A stretch of 64,000 nucleotides of DNA from contig JAQFVV010006216.1 of assembly GCA_028023455.1 (NCBI GenBank), positions 1,549,445-1,613,444 of the forward strand, given 5' to 3'. Shown one piece after another: positions 1 through 14,157 of the stretch (position 1 is its first letter; each line of letters opens with the position of its first letter). This DNA is from Epiperipatus broadwayi (Eukaryota; Onychophora; Udeonychophora; Euonychophora; Peripatidae). The notes below the pieces were generated by a model. That model did no database searches. It saw only the letters and a list, made by a program, of their open reading frames with translations, and was not told where the DNA came from. The position numbers and the translations under genes were made by a program.

Positions 1-969
1 TGCTCATATGTATAATAAATTGCATATAAAAAAATGGATAGGTAAGTTACATTTATTTTTATTTAAAAACAATCTTATAAGTATTTTATTAGATAATAAT
101 GCCAAATCCAAATAGACCCATGATGTATTGACAAAAACAAATCAATGCAATTGACTTAAATGCCTTGCTTCCCCACTCATTTATTTAAGTAAAAGTTAAT
201 CCAAAAACCTTTGGATCTTCAGTTCATCCCTTTACCATTGCTATAAACCATACAATGGATTTTTTTATTTTAATACTATCATTTTAAAAAAACCCTTATA
301 TCATACATTAATAATATTAAAATAATAAAAAGAAAAATTATTGTCTGAATTGTTCACTTGAAAAGACCCATAGCTAGACAATTGTCAATATTGTTAAATG
401 AAGATTTTGTGATTCTAAAAAGCATTTTGTCAAAAATGTCACAATAATAAATAATTATCTTTAGTCACAGATATCATAACTGTAAGATACTTAACAATAA
501 TTTATTTTATTTATTTATTAAATACATATATTTCATATCCTTTTGAATCATGATATTTAACAGTTATTCAAAGAGAATATTGCTGAAAAGACATATTTGA
601 GAGGATGATTTGGACATTTTATACATTGAAATACATTCTAGCAACAGTGTTGGTGAATGAAACAAGTTTAAAAAAAACAGTAGAATACATTTTTTAACAT
701 TATATTTATGTAAACTATTAATTAAAAATTTTACATATATATATATATTAAATGTATACAAATATAAAAAATATGGAAATTTTCAAAAGGTTAAAAAAAA
801 TATAAATAGAGAAAAAAATTTCAATTCTTTTGTTGCTGTTATCATTATCGTTGTTATTATTATTATCGTCATCAACATCTTTAAAAAGTACTTTCTTCCT
901 TCTTTGATAAAAAATTGATTATATTTATTGACTTTTTTTTCTTTATCCATGTGTAATAACCAATGTTAA

Positions 970-970
<1 letters not shown>
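1..970. other. AT-rich non-coding DNA, nothing recognised
   Basis: I see no coding similarity, no long repeat and no RNA gene here. Short poly-A and TA runs are the only structure. Confidence 0.6.
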
Positions 971-971
<1 letters not shown>

Positions 972-1032
<61 letters not shown>

Positions 1033-1036
1033 CAAC

Positions 1037-1120
<84 letters not shown>
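972..1120. repeat. (AAT)n microsatellite
   Basis: About 150 bases of AAT/ATA trinucleotide repeat, interrupted once near 1028-1036 by AAC units. The interruption suggests an old array. Confidence 0.97.
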
Positions 1121-1121
<1 letters not shown>

Positions 1122-2399
1122 CAATAAAATATTAAATTATTACACAGAAATCAGAACTATAAGTACAAAGCTGTCTGACATTATGTGTGGCTCACAGCAA
1201 TTATGTATACACATAATTCTTTCATTTTTAAACAACTTTGAAGATTGAGAGAGAATTAACCAGATTTGTATGTATATTTTGCATTGTGCAATTTTTAATT
1301 TTTTACTCTCATTATTTCAAACATATTTCTAAATGTATTTGGGTATCTTAGTAGGTTGTGATTGTAAATAAATTTGCATCTTGTAGACCATATTACACAT
1401 AGAACAAAAATGCTGGCACATACATGTAAAAAAAGCCTTTACTAAAATTTTCAAAGAGATATTTAATATTTATCGATATTTTTATTTTGAATATAGCTGT
1501 TATCTTAGTCCTGATGTTGTCAAGACTGAGATTCCATTTCTGATTCTTTTTTTTTTAAGATTACAGAAATCATCATATATAAATTCTCTTTTTATATGTT
1601 AAATTCCTTTATTATTAAACCAAAGCTCATAAATATCTGAATATTTTTTTTCTATATTTTTAAAAATGTGTTTGTAAGTTTACATTTACAAAAAAATCGA
1701 AAAACATAGGCTGAAATGACCATTATGTAAATTTGTAATATGGTTTTTTAATTGTCAAATATGGATTTTTCATGACACTGTGTGGATGAGTATAAAAATG
1801 AATGAGTCATTTATTTTTGGAACAGAATAAATAAGATTTTATACTTCAAATAACAAGTCTATTAGAAATTTCAAATAACCAATAATTGAAAGTGGTTTGA
1901 CTGTTGGTGTGATTTTATTAAAAGGTAGTTCAAGGTTAGGTAATAATCCTGCATATGCTGAGATGGTAAGTGATTTTTGAATTCTAAATAGGTGTATCAA
2001 ATGCAGCCTAAGGCCATTATGTGATAATGAGCATTGATACCTTCAAACTGAAATTGCCATAATTTTTTTTATCCCAGAGAAATTTTTTAAGTAGGTAAAA
2101 ATAATCCTTAATAAATTTCTATTTAAATATTATAATAAATATATATGACAATTAGAATACTGTACAATGAGACCTTACCAAGAAAGAGAGGAAGTGGCAG
2201 AGAGAGGGGGAGAAAGGGAGAGAGGAAAAAAGAAAGAGGGAAGAGAGAGACAGCTAAGCATTCCCTCAAAGTATTCTTTACTACTGGATTCTATTTAAAT
2301 TAGCCATATCATCCATATAATCAACATATTTAATACCGGTCTTAAGGCTTGACATATATATAAAAATTAAAAGTATACAACTAAACTAATCAATAAATA
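1121..2399. other. AT-rich non-coding DNA with a purine-rich patch
   Basis: No gene or repeat family is recognised. A purine-rich GA/AGAG patch lies near 2175-2250. The rest is ordinary AT-rich sequence. Confidence 0.55.
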
Positions 2400-2966
2400 A
2401 TCAAAATTACCGCAAATTCAAAACTCATCCAGACTATCCAAAAAATATAAACTCTAAATCACTGTCAATGTTTTCAGTTCTACAAGCAGACTTCTCAAGT
2501 TTAAAGAATTACAAAATAACAACATATTTAAACTAGACATTACCCACATTCCACTTACTTCCCATTCACTCTTAATATTAAAATAACTTTTAAATAAGTT
2601 AATTGCTTTAGAATTATAAATTTGTAATAATAAATATTCTGTAATTCTTCTTTTTATTTCATTTCTCTCAAAGAAGACAACTTTAGCTTCATCAAAATTA
2701 ATAGTTTGAGCTTAAACAAAAGAATAAAGGTACATAAAAGTAAGGTTAGAAATAAATATTTTAATTCTGCTGAAGCAATTAACTTATTAAAAATTTCTTT
2801 TAATACTAAGTGGAATTGTGGGTAATAGGTAGTTTAAATATGTTGTTATTTTGTAGTTCTTTATACTTGAAAAGTCTGCTTGTAGCAGTTAAACCATTGG
2901 TAGTGATTTAGAGTTTTATAATTTTTGGCTAGTCTAGTTGAGTTTTGAATTTAGGGTAATTTTGAT
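2400..2966. mobile_element. Hairpin repeat (foldback/MITE-like), 567 bp
   Basis: The left part (2400-2640) is an imperfect inverted copy of the right part (about 2725-2966). Clear matches are ATCAAAATTACC at 2400 with GGTAATTTTGAT at 2955-2966, ACAACATATTTAAACTA with TAGTTTAAATATGTTGTT, and TAAGTTAATTGCTT with AAGCAATTAACTTA. The arms nearly meet, so the whole unit would fold into one long hairpin, as in foldback elements or MITEs. It has no coding capacity. The right end abuts a TA/TG microsatellite, so a target-site duplication cannot be read. Confidence 0.8.
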
Positions 2967-2973
2967 ATATATA

Positions 2974-3005
<32 letters not shown>

Positions 3006-3010
3006 TGTGT
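2966..3010. repeat. (TA)n(TG)n microsatellite
   Basis: A TA run followed by TG repeats. A complementary TA/CA run at 4213-4240 mirrors it on the far side of the palindrome at 3011-4200. Confidence 0.9.
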
Positions 3011-4200
3011 GAAAATAATATCCATTAAATAGAGAAACACTTTAACTTTTGATGTTACCAAAAAACTACTAATTACTAGTAATTGAAATTCCTGAGGCAA
3101 AGCAAGTTTTTCTCATATAATAAGCTATTTTGTTGGGGTCATTAAAACAATAGAGGTTCTCTTTTACTTTAAACTCAAATAGCTATTTTTTATAGGTGTG
3201 AAAATGTGAAAGTCTAAGAACTTTTTTGACATTTTGCAAATAACATTTTTAATGTCTCCAGAAAGTTATATATGTTGAATTAAATATTTATATGGATTTT
3301 TATATAGATAAGAGGAAATAAGAGAAACACTTTAACTTTTGATATTACTAAGAAACTCATTGCAATTCCTGTGGCAAAGCATGTTTTTCTCATAGCATTT
3401 TTGTTGTGGGTCTTTAAAGCAAAGGGGGCCCTCTTTTACTTTAAACCCATGTTACTGCATGAATTCAAATCCAGAAAGCTATTTATTGTAAGTGTGAGAA
3501 TGTGAAAGAATAACATATTTCTTGACTGTCTGCAGTAAATGAATATTATCTCATATCTATATAATAAAATCTATATACATATTTAATTCAACATATATAA
3601 CTCTCTGGGAAAGTTAAAAATATTATTTGAAGAATATCAAGAAAGATGTTATTCTTTCACAATCTCAGAATTATAACAAATAGCTTTCTAAGTTTAAATC
3701 CATATAAAAACTTGGATCTAAAGTAAAAGAAAACCCCTTTTGCTTTAAAGCCCCCCCCCCCCCAAAGAGCTATTATGAGAAAAACTTGCTTTGCCTCAGA
3801 AACTGTCAATTAATAATAATTGATAGTTTCTTAGTAACATCAAAAGTTAAAGTGTTTCTCTATTTAATGAATATTATCTCCTCATATCTATATAATTAAA
3901 TCCATATAAATATGTAATTCAATATATACAACTCTCTAGAGAAATTAAAAATATTATTTGCAGAATGTCAAAAAAGATATTATTCTTTCACATTCTCATG
4001 CCTATAATAAATAGCTTTTGGAGATTAAATCCATATATTGAGTTTAAAGTAAAAGAGGACTCCTTTTGCTTTAAAGATGCACAACAAAAATCTATTATGA
4101 GAAAAACTTGCTTTGCTTCAGAAATGATCAATTAGTAGTAAATTGACAGTTTCTTAATAACATGAAAAGTTAGTGTTCTTTATTTAATGGATATTATCTA
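3011..4200. repeat. Four-unit palindrome: two direct units then two inverted units
   Basis: A unit of about 290-330 bp starts with a motif like AGAGAAACACTTTAACTTTT (3031 and 3321). It occurs twice in plus orientation (about 3011-3320 and 3321-3540) and then twice inverted (about 3541-3866 and 3867-4200), where the same motif reads AAAAGTTAAAGTGTTTCTCT near 3843-3862. Other shared pieces are the GCAAAGCAAGTTTTTCTCAT block and the stretch with CTTTTACTTTAAA. No ORF is seen. The whole could form a long hairpin with dimeric arms. Mirrored microsatellites (TA/TG left, TA/CA right) bound it, which suggests one unit of insertion rather than chance tandem growth. Confidence 0.85.
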
Positions 4201-4531
4201 CTCATAATATAGACAATTATATATATATATACACACACATGATAACAATTAACCCTTAAGCTATCAACAATTTCAACCTGTTCTTACTTAATATATATAT
4301 ATGATATGCAATTTATTTTCAATAGTTTTCAGCAGAAGAGTTGATGTATACTGAGAAAAAAGCAACTTAATGGAGAATCTTGGAGTATTGAACAATTGGG
4401 CTTGAATGGAGGAGATATTACTAATTCAGAATTATATATGCGACTGTCCTGGAGTATATTTCTCAATATATAAAGATATGCTCTAGGATCAGTAGTGTCA
4501 GCAAGGGTGTTTCTCAGAATGTCTACAGCAG

Positions 4532-4600
4532 GGGTGGTGAACCTCTGGTCCATAGGCCAAATCCCACCCTTGAAAACCTCCAATATAGCCCCTGGACATT
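4532..4600 (+). mobile_element. Possible hAT-like transposon end fragment
   Basis: The stretch starting CAGGGGTGGTGAACC resembles the ends of hAT-superfamily elements (CAGGGGT... followed by a GGCC-containing segment). A CCCCTG occurs near 4590, but the flanking 8 bases do not match as a target duplication. It lies just before a family X copy. Call is by motif resemblance only. Confidence 0.35.
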
Positions 4601-4619
4601 TTCAGAACTGTATATTGTA

Positions 4620-7269
4620 CCGGTCAAAATTGTCTGTCCACATAACAAGATCTAGCATCTAAACAAAAGTACCTAGAGTCCAATCATGTGTGAAATACAT
4701 GTGTCAGAAACAATCATGAACTTTGCTCTGTATGCCCAGATTCCAGGTTCAATTACTTATGAGCAGCAAATCCGATGATACTAAATATTTAATTCACCAC
4801 AGGCCGATATCGCACATCAGAGAAACAAAGAGACTCAGGGAAAAATCATGACAAATGCGTATATACATTTTAAAACAAACAATCACTTATGCTTAACTTT
4901 AGTGGGATCGTATATCATTCCACAAATCATGACATTTAAAATTTAACTAAATCAATTAACTAAAGAATAAGCAATGATCATATGTTTAGTTTTAAAATTA
5001 TATTTAATAACGAACAAATAGAAATAAAAAAATCCATTTGAATTATATTAAATGGTGATTAGCATCATATTACAAATAAGTTATATTGTACCTACTCGCA
5101 CTTGAACATAAGTATTTACAAATAAGTTATGAAGAATTTTGATGTGGCATAATGACATTTCAATTAATCTAGCATATTTATAAAGTGTACAATTATAATG
5201 ATTCACCCGAATTACAAACGAAAACACAACCTTGACTGATCCCAGGATGGGTTACATAATTGTCAGTTAACTAACTGACCAAGCTATCATAAATTTAATA
5301 TATAAGAAAATAATTTTTAATAAAGATTTATTTACTTTATTTGCATGACGAACGTATGTTGTATGTTGGATTATTTCTGAACGTATGTTGTATGTTGGAT
5401 TATTTCTGTAAATTATATATATAGAGTAGTTAAGTGACACATCAAAAGTTATTTAATTTATGAGATATGTTTTGTTAGACCATAACATTAGATACAGATA
5501 TTTATAGGCTTGAGCTTTTTGAAAAAAGGGGTCTAATATAAAGTGTCGCAGTGTTAGCATAATGGCCGAATATTTGCAGATCCAATACTTTGAGGTGCTT
5601 TATCATATTATAGAACAGTCTAGCCGACTTGCCACCCCACATTTTGTGGAATCAGTTGACAAAGGGATTGCAATGGGCTGAACTTTGCCAGAATTATCCC
5701 ATGCACTGCTATGCGAGTATATATATATATATATATATGGTGCAGGGACATTCATTGCCCTGTTTACGAACTGAAATGAAGATGAGATGACAGGCATTCT
5801 GACACATGTCTCTAGATAAAGCTTAATAACATGAGTGGCCTATGCTAACAATGCTTTGGGATGCACTAATAACTAGTCAAATATCTATAATTAAGCAAAT
5901 AACCTATAATGATAACATCAAAGATAATGGTATGATCGTTTTTATTAAATGTAGTTTAAAGACATTATTAGAAAAGTATTTTTAATACAAACCAAAGTTC
6001 TAAATCCCACCCCCCCTTTCATTACATTTATTTAATAAAACTCCATGTATGTATAACATAGTATACAATTAAATCTAAGGTGTGCTTTAAGAAAAATACT
6101 CATATGTTTAGATGGGCGAGAATAAAAACATAAAAAGTAATATATGCACTTAACATAGTTGTTTGCATTAATATTGCACTCTTACGGAGATTATTAACAT
6201 TGAATAAATCACAAACTAATCAAAGGTGAAACTTTATTTCTCCCTCTGTTGTTTATACAAAAAGTATAATAATTAGTAAAACTTTTTTTTAAAAAAAATC
6301 TTTTCCCAACTTAGCAAGCATTATAGTTTTAAAAGTAAAAACAAACTAATTAAAATTAAGTGTTACTCCTATCTAATGCAAGGAGCTAAGATAAAAATAA
6401 CTATACTGGCGAGGGTGGAAGTTCATTGAAATGTCATTTAGCACTTAAAACATATATATATATTAGACAAAATACTAATAAAATAATTGTCGCATTACAT
6501 TAAACAATGAAAAAAATTACGAGGCTATTCAAAATGGTTATAGAATAAAATAGACTATAAAAGTTATAAATAATTAATATTAAATTCTTTCACATTTTAA
6601 AAGTTAATCTGGAGAAAGTTCTGAGTTCATAAAGGCTGTACTTTACAGCGTTATCTTTGGAAAACAGGTAGCAGATCACTTGGTCGGTTTTCACAGTATA
6701 GCAGCAGGTTCGTGGATGTTCATCAGTAGTGGTGGGCTGGCTGGAGTTGAGTTGACCTGGTCACGGAGAGTTGTTTCTTGAAAAATTTAGTGACGTAGAT
6801 TCATCCAGCAGGTGCCTTACAAATCTATGTATTCTGCCTGATGATTGACTTTGGGCTCTATTTATATGACTCTGGTTTATCTAAGGAATGCTATTAAGTT
6901 GTAATACCTGCTGCTATAAAAGAATACTGCAGAACAGCTTTTAGTAAGGAATTTCTCTTTTGTTAATCAGGTAGTGTAAAACAATGCAAACGGATTAGTA
7001 TTTTTGAAACAATTGTTCTAAATCTATTTCTGGCTCAGAAATAGATTTTACCAAATGATAAGTTTTGTTAATGAAATTTATTTAATTTTCTAATAGAGAT
7101 TATAATTTAATCATGCTAATTGATTTAGGTTTAGAATGCTTTTACAAGCCGATTGCATCATCCCACACCATTACATACATACGTATTTTTATTATATAAA
7201 ATTTTAAATATACATTTTCATATAACATATACAAATATAAATATTAATTTATACCTAATCCCCCATCAC

Positions 7270-7305
<36 letters not shown>

Positions 7306-7529
7306 TTACGCACATATATGACCTATTAAAATTATATGAAATATTATTATTGATTTATTTAATTCAAGATTATTAAAATTCTTGTTAACGTTAATTTTGA
7401 ATAAAAATTTTTAAAAAAAGTGAACTGAATAGGTGCGTATATATACGTAGAACTGGGATTTGAATCCAGTTTGGTGGTGAGGGATCGGATATGACTGTGA
7501 AACGTAATCTCAATCTCAGATTCCGTTTC
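4620..7529 (+). mobile_element. Family X repeat, copy 3 (old, full length, 2.91 kb)
   Basis: Both ends match the young copies at 40574 and 52330. The 5' block begins CCGGTCAAAATTG, then ACAAGATCTAGCATCTAA, AAAAGTACC and TCATGAACT. The 3' block has GATTTGAATCCAG, TTTGGTGG and TGACTGTGAA, and ends in a 31-nt hairpin at 7499-7529. A middle block near 5675-5705 (GGGCTGAACTTTGCCAGA) aligns with GGGCTGGATTTTCCAGA at about 41567-41583. The rest is strongly diverged, yet the total length is almost the same as in the young copies. No coding region is shared. Possibly a non-autonomous element mobilised through its hairpin ends; the class is not known. Confidence 0.8.
5351..5408. repeat. Perfect 29 bp tandem duplication inside family X copy 3
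   Basis: The 29-base unit beginning AACGTATGTTGTATGTTGG occurs at 5351-5379 and again, unchanged, at 5380-5408. It is not seen in the two young copies, so it is probably a recent local slip. Confidence 0.9.
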
Positions 7530-7534
7530 AATAT

Positions 7535-8420
7535 AAAATGTATTTATATAAAACTTCTATTTAAACCCACACATAGTGCAGTGCAAATCTAAGTGCAAAT
7601 ATTGAATTAATAAAACTACATCTTTTTCTCCAATTGTTATAATAGTTCTAATTCATTCTATCACAGATGCCAATATTGTAACAAATTATTTATATAAGTG
7701 TTGTCTTTCTGACTACAGATTTAATCTATGACGCTAAGAACATTATGTTTGTTTATAAAGTGATTTTCGCATGATGAACGTATAACTAGCAAAAATAAAC
7801 TCGAATTTTAATTCATTTTATTATTACTTTGCATTTAAGTTTTTTTTATTTATTATGATTGCTACACAGAGTAAGATTGACACAGATAATCTCACATTTC
7901 AAAAAAAATGGACCACCGCATTCTGTGAGGGCAAGTTATTTTTTAAAAAAGCAGAAAATTTGAAACTATTTTCTGAAGAAGTTTATAAAAGACTGTATCC
8001 TACCAGAATTAATCCATCCAGAATATAAAAAGAAATTTGAGAATATATGTCAGGAAGGTAGGTTCAAAGTCAGTCAGAAAAATTATTAAATATTGATCAA
8101 CCATTACATAATAATGTTTTTTTTTATTTTTAATTCATAAAAAACGTATGGCCCTTGTATAAAAAGGAAAAATTGAATATGGCCTGTTAATTGAAAAGGT
8201 TATCCACCTTTAATGATTAGAGGAGGTAAATTCATTAAATTTTTAATCGAGTATAGTAAGCTATTTTTTAAATGTATAATTCGGAGTGTCCGTGAATGAG
8301 ATTATAAATAAGTAAATGGCCCTTGGCAGGAAAAAGATTCCTCACACTTTAGTGTATAAAATGCTGATTTTATATTCAGTTGACTGATCATTGGATAATA
8401 TATTTATTGTTGTCGATATT
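7535..8420. other. AT-rich non-coding DNA, nothing recognised
   Basis: No coding similarity or repeat structure seen. Confidence 0.5.
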
Positions 8421-8434
8421 GTTTGTTGTTGTTG

Positions 8435-8489
<55 letters not shown>
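8421..8489. repeat. (GTT)n(ATT)n microsatellite
   Basis: GTT repeats change to ATT repeats directly upstream of the LINE fragment. Confidence 0.95.
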
Positions 8490-9212
<723 letters not shown>

Positions 9213-10636
9213 GAACTATAATATTATTTGTTGAAATTTTTACATATTCAATCATATAGGATTTTATAAAAGACTTTCCAATTTTTTAAAAGATATTTTA
9301 GAATCTGAAAAAAAAAAATTAAATAGATTTAACCCTCTACATTCTTGTCGTCTTCTGCATCCATTTTTGTAACAATTTGATAATTCCAGTATAGATAAAA
9401 GAGAAACTTTTAGTACTATAAATAGCTTTAACCTGATTAAAATTTGTCTTTATCAATAAAAAAAGTTCATAAATTATTAGATATACAAAATATTGTTGTA
9501 CTGTAAATAAATAATATTAATTTAAAATATTCCCAACAGATCAAGCTTTTTTACATCCAAAAATGATGTGCAAACCATAATCTTACAATATTTGCAGATT
9601 TGAAATTATGTAATCAGGAGTATTACTCCAAATAGAAATGCAATGTAAAACTTGATTCATATATATCTAGAACAATATTCCTTTTGTAAAAGTGAACATA
9701 TATGAAAAAATAAGTAATTCTGCTGACACAACCAAATCTGTATAAAAGACATATGATTACCCATAATAAATTTTGATTTAACCAGATCCCTAGGTATCAA
9801 ACACTAGTTAATACTATGAATATATCTTTTACAATGTAAATACAATGAAAACATAATTATTCAGCATTCTCAATGTAAATACCATAGTTTTAGCTATATA
9901 CTTATTTAAAAAAAAGATGATTATCATTAAATTGATATATTTGAAAGATTCTGATTTCTAATTATTAGAAACTCTAATCAATAATTAGAGAATGCAGAAT
10001 CTATAATAAACTAAATCATCAACAAACTTATTGATTGTTAATTGATCCAGTAGAGATGGACTTTGTTTTACCCATTCATCTTCATGAACACTTGATAATA
10101 TAAAGTTTGAAATCTTCAAATTAGTCATAATTAATTACTTGTCTTTCTAAATAATAATAATAAAAAAATTTCAGCAAACGTTTTTTTAACAAAACAAATC
10201 CAGCTACTTGATTTTTTCTCCCCAGATCTGTAACCTTTTTTTCTTTGATCTCAAGTTTTTCTCTGTTTTTTTCTTCCCCCCAACAATTATTATCTATGTG
10301 CCAATTGATTTAAAATTACATGTTCCCATTGGTTAATTTTTCCACTTCTTTGATTCAGAATATTTTAATGACTTGCTTATACCTGAACTATTTTTAAAAA
10401 TAAATATTATTTCTTTAAACTATTTACAAATAATTAAAAAAACAATACTTTTGATGAACTTAATAAAATTACAATTTAAAAAATTTTCATTTTATTTTTA
10501 TACAGATTAAATTTCAAATTAATCCTATTAACTTTTAATCACAAAATTCAGAACAAAGTGTTAGTTATTTAATTTGGAAAATAAATTAATATTTCACCAG
10601 AAATAATTATTGATAACTAATACCAGATGAACACAG
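9213..10636. other. AT-rich non-coding DNA, nothing recognised
   Basis: No coding similarity or clear repeat. A C/T-rich patch lies near 10211-10285. Confidence 0.5.
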
Positions 10637-11007
10637 AATAATTATTAATCTATATAACACATATTTTCATTTATCAAATCCCCTTATAAATTTAAATATT
10701 AACAATTATATCTTAATAAATATTATTAAATTATCATTTAGTATTTTTTCTTTTATATACGTTTGAAAATAAATATTTTAACAAGATTTAGATTTTAAAT
10801 TACTTTAAATTTAGTGTTCAAGAATAATTATTAATCTATATAACATATATTTTCATCTATCAAATCCCCTTATAAATTTAAATATTATTAACAATTATGT
10901 CTTAACAAATATTATTAAATTATCATTTAGTATTTTCTCTTTTATATACCTTTGAAAATAAATATTTTAACAAGATTTAGATTTTAAATTACTTTAAATT
11001 AACTAAA
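10637..11007. repeat. 186 bp direct tandem duplication
   Basis: A unit starting AATAATTATTAATCTATATA occurs at 10637 and again at 10823. The two copies stay alike through CAAATCCCCTTATAAATTTA and the shared end TTAACAAGATTTAGATTTTA, with a few substitutions and a 3-base indel. Non-coding. Confidence 0.9.
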
Positions 11008-11689
11008 TCCAAGTTCAAATCCTAGGGTAACTCAAATAACTGTTATTTTTAATAGTTTAATAAGTAAATATTTTTGATTTTATAAAATTTAAAATTATAT
11101 ATCTTAAAATTTATTCCCAATTTGGTTTATGATAGTGTGTACCAATAAAAAGGGCACTATATATATAGTACTGGATTTCTTACCCATGAGGAGTGATTTA
11201 ATACTTAATATATATATATTGAAGTGGTAAATCTGTAGTACATATTTAACTTCACTGTCTGATGACATTACATACCTTTAAAGTAGGGTTTGAACCTGTT
11301 TATATGTTTATTTGGTCATCTAGGAATGTTAAGCACACACATATACACGTATCACTTCCACCCTGTTTATTCAAAATGGTTATGTGTAACCAGTTGAATT
11401 ATTATTTTAGCTTAAGTATATTTTATTTCCAAGCTTGTAAATTCCCTTCATTTAGATAATTGTGTATGTGCGTATATGTATTACAGATATAAAAATAAAT
11501 ACAATTAATGTAGAGCTAAAGCAATGCCAGAAATTCTAAAAAGTATTATTACAATTTAAAAATGTCATTCTCATTTCAAGTCAAACCAAAAATCATATTT
11601 TAAAGTTATTTGCAATTTTAAAAATACATTTAAATAATGCTTTCTGGAACGTATTGTTTACATCTTCCAATATTGCTAAATTTCAAGTA
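11008..11689. other. AT-rich DNA, possible remnant of family X copy 4 3' end
   Basis: The piece ACTTCCACCCTGTTTATTCAAA near 11347 may correspond, on the minus strand, to the TTTGAATACAGTTAGGTGG block near the family X 3' end. I could not find a 3' hairpin, so I leave the end of copy 4 open. Confidence 0.3.
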
Positions 11690-13985
11690 TAGGAGGAGCA
11701 GAAGTTCTAGGAATGCATGGAAGGAGTTCAAATCACTCTTCTCTCTGGTATTTGTGTAGAGAGTGGAAACAAAATGGACTGTGAGTAAAAGGAATTTGCC
11801 TCCCTGATCTTAAATCGCCTTTGTTCTGCCTCCCTGCTATGCCATCGCTACTTGAGAACTGTTATGTTTAATTGTAAAGAATATTGGAAGATGCCTACCA
11901 TTATTTTATTAATATTGTGCCTTGCTAAACTTCGTATACATTATTATAAGTGGCCACCATAACTTCTAAAGGTAATCCATTTTGCCGAAGAATGAACTCT
12001 TAATTCTCCTCACTTCATTTCTTTCCTAAATCTTAATTGTAATCAGAATGTAATCTTTATTTATTTTATAACTGACTATAAACTTAATTATCATTAAATT
12101 TGTGATTTTCTCTCTTAAGTTTTTAAACTCGTTCTTTGAAATGCTAAGCACAGAATTATGTACTTTAAATCTATCATTAGCTTTTTAAGTTTCACACTCT
12201 AATTATTTTATTTCATGCGGCAAAACTTATTTTAAATATATATATTATTAAATTAGTTTTAGTATGCTAATGTTTTAATCTAGCGAACTTATATTATTTC
12301 AATCATCATTCCGATATTTTGGAATATTTAAATAGTTAAACGTAAAATTTCTTACTGAACGCTGTTTGCTCGGTTAAATATTTGAAATATATGCTTAATG
12401 GCGGATGGTTTAAAAATTATATTATGGCATAAGATAAACCTTTTGTTGTCGTCACTATCGATATTTAAATGCATTTTATCTTCTTAAAATAAATTTGATT
12501 ATTAATATATTTTAATAACTATTTATTATTTATACGCCATTAAGAGTTAAATTGCTTATAATATATTGTCGTTTAAAATACTTGGACTTGTTAAATAGGA
12601 AATAATATTTTCCCTCTTCTATATTCGACATCCTAAATTTATTAAAGTTATACGTACGATGCTGAGTGGGTTATTATTTTATCATGGCGTTACACAAGAT
12701 ATTATTGCTTTATTTAAGCTTAAATTATTTCATTAGTCATTTAAGACTTAAGCCATATTCGTGTTGCTTACTTACGATAGCATTTTAAAGTACTTATATT
12801 TTGCTTTATCATATTTATCATCCGAACTCCGGATTTTCTTCACGTAACTCATCTAGGAATGAGGTTTGGTAGAACCGATCTCAGGATAAACATTAGAGTA
12901 TTAAGGCTATGCATGTGACACGTCGGAGGGCATACCATGGAATCCTTACCACTCATATTTTCGAATACTGCCTTGTGATAAATACAAGAGGAATCATATA
13001 TGTGATAAAGTTTTTCAGTCCAAAGACGGACATCTTCTCCATTTTAAACGCTGTCATTATAGTTAGCACTGCGAGTTCTTTTATGGGTAGTTCTCATATT
13101 ATTTATAAGACGTGGCGCAGTGATGTTTGTAAACCACTCATTTTATAATTAGTCGAATATTTTAGGATTGTCACAGTAAAGCTAATTTAGGCTAACCCAT
13201 TCCTCATTTGTACAGGCCCAAATATGCTCATAAACGATAAATTATTAACTATCATATCAAGAGTAAACCTCTCTTTAGAGATGAATTTGTAAACGTCCTT
13301 ATCATTACTTAAAGTAATGATCACCGCATTGATAACATTAATTTATTATTATACTATAACTCATTAGCATACTAAATCAGTTGCTTATATGCAAAGTAAT
13401 AACCACATTAAATCTGTGCTATGTTTTCTAATGTAAATTAAATTGTTTATATTTATTAAATTATTATGTTTTAATAATTACTCATGCATTGTGTCTTACT
13501 GACTCTCACTCATTGAATGCCATTTAATATTTATAATAATATTAATATTATTTAGAAGTTATAACTGATTACTTCAAATAGATATTTATCTCTGGGTTGT
13601 TCTGTTCTTGCTCATTCTGGATGGATACTATTTTATAATTCATGTTTCTTTTGCAATGCTAGCTGTGTGCAATTCATTTAAAATTTATAAATTGTCCCTT
13701 CACATAAGATATTTGATTGAGCCAAGATTTGATATTATTTATTTACATTAATTACCCTATAGATCTCATGTTTCTCTGCTGTGTCTCTGGGACCAGAATG
13801 AATAAAATTTCATGTTATCATCAGAAGTGTTGTTTATAATGTTATAGTTTTAGAGAAGAGCAAATAGGGCAGAATTCATGATTGCTCCTGACCTGTGTAT
13901 CTCGGGCATGAGTGGATTTAGGGTACTTTTGCTTAGATTCTAAACTTTGTTAAATGAACATACAATTCTGACCGGTACAATATAT
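11690..13985 (-). mobile_element. Family X repeat, copy 4 (old, reversed)
   Basis: On the minus strand the sequence starting at 13985 reads TGTACCGGTCAGAATTGTAT, then TTTAGAATCTAAGCAAAAG and TCATGAATTCTGCCC, matching the 5' block of the other copies in order and spacing. About 2.17 kb further in, near 11800, the minus strand reads GGGAGGCAAATTCC then TTTTACTCACAG. This resembles GGAGGGAAAAGGTGAAATTTCCCCTACTCATG in copy 1 (broken here as GGAGGGAAAAGG, TGAAATTTCC, CCTACTCATG). The interior is strongly diverged. No protein is conserved. The left end is set by the last block I can align, so the true end may lie near 11.1-11.3 kb. Confidence 0.6.
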
Positions 13986-14062
13986 ATATATAGAAATTTC
14001 CATTCTTGCTATTAAAAAGTGAGAAGATTGCCTTGATAGCAGTTAGAAATATTGATTACTAT

Positions 14063-14065
<3 letters not shown>

Positions 14066-14108
<43 letters not shown>

Positions 14109-14115
14109 GCCAGTA

Positions 14116-14150
<35 letters not shown>

Positions 14151-14157
14151 CTGGCAG
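14066..14157. repeat. (TA)n with embedded perfect inverted repeat
   Basis: A TA run is followed by CTGCCAGTAAT (14107-14117), a second TA run, and the exact reverse complement ATTACTGGCAG (14147-14157). The segment can extrude a cruciform. Confidence 0.9.
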
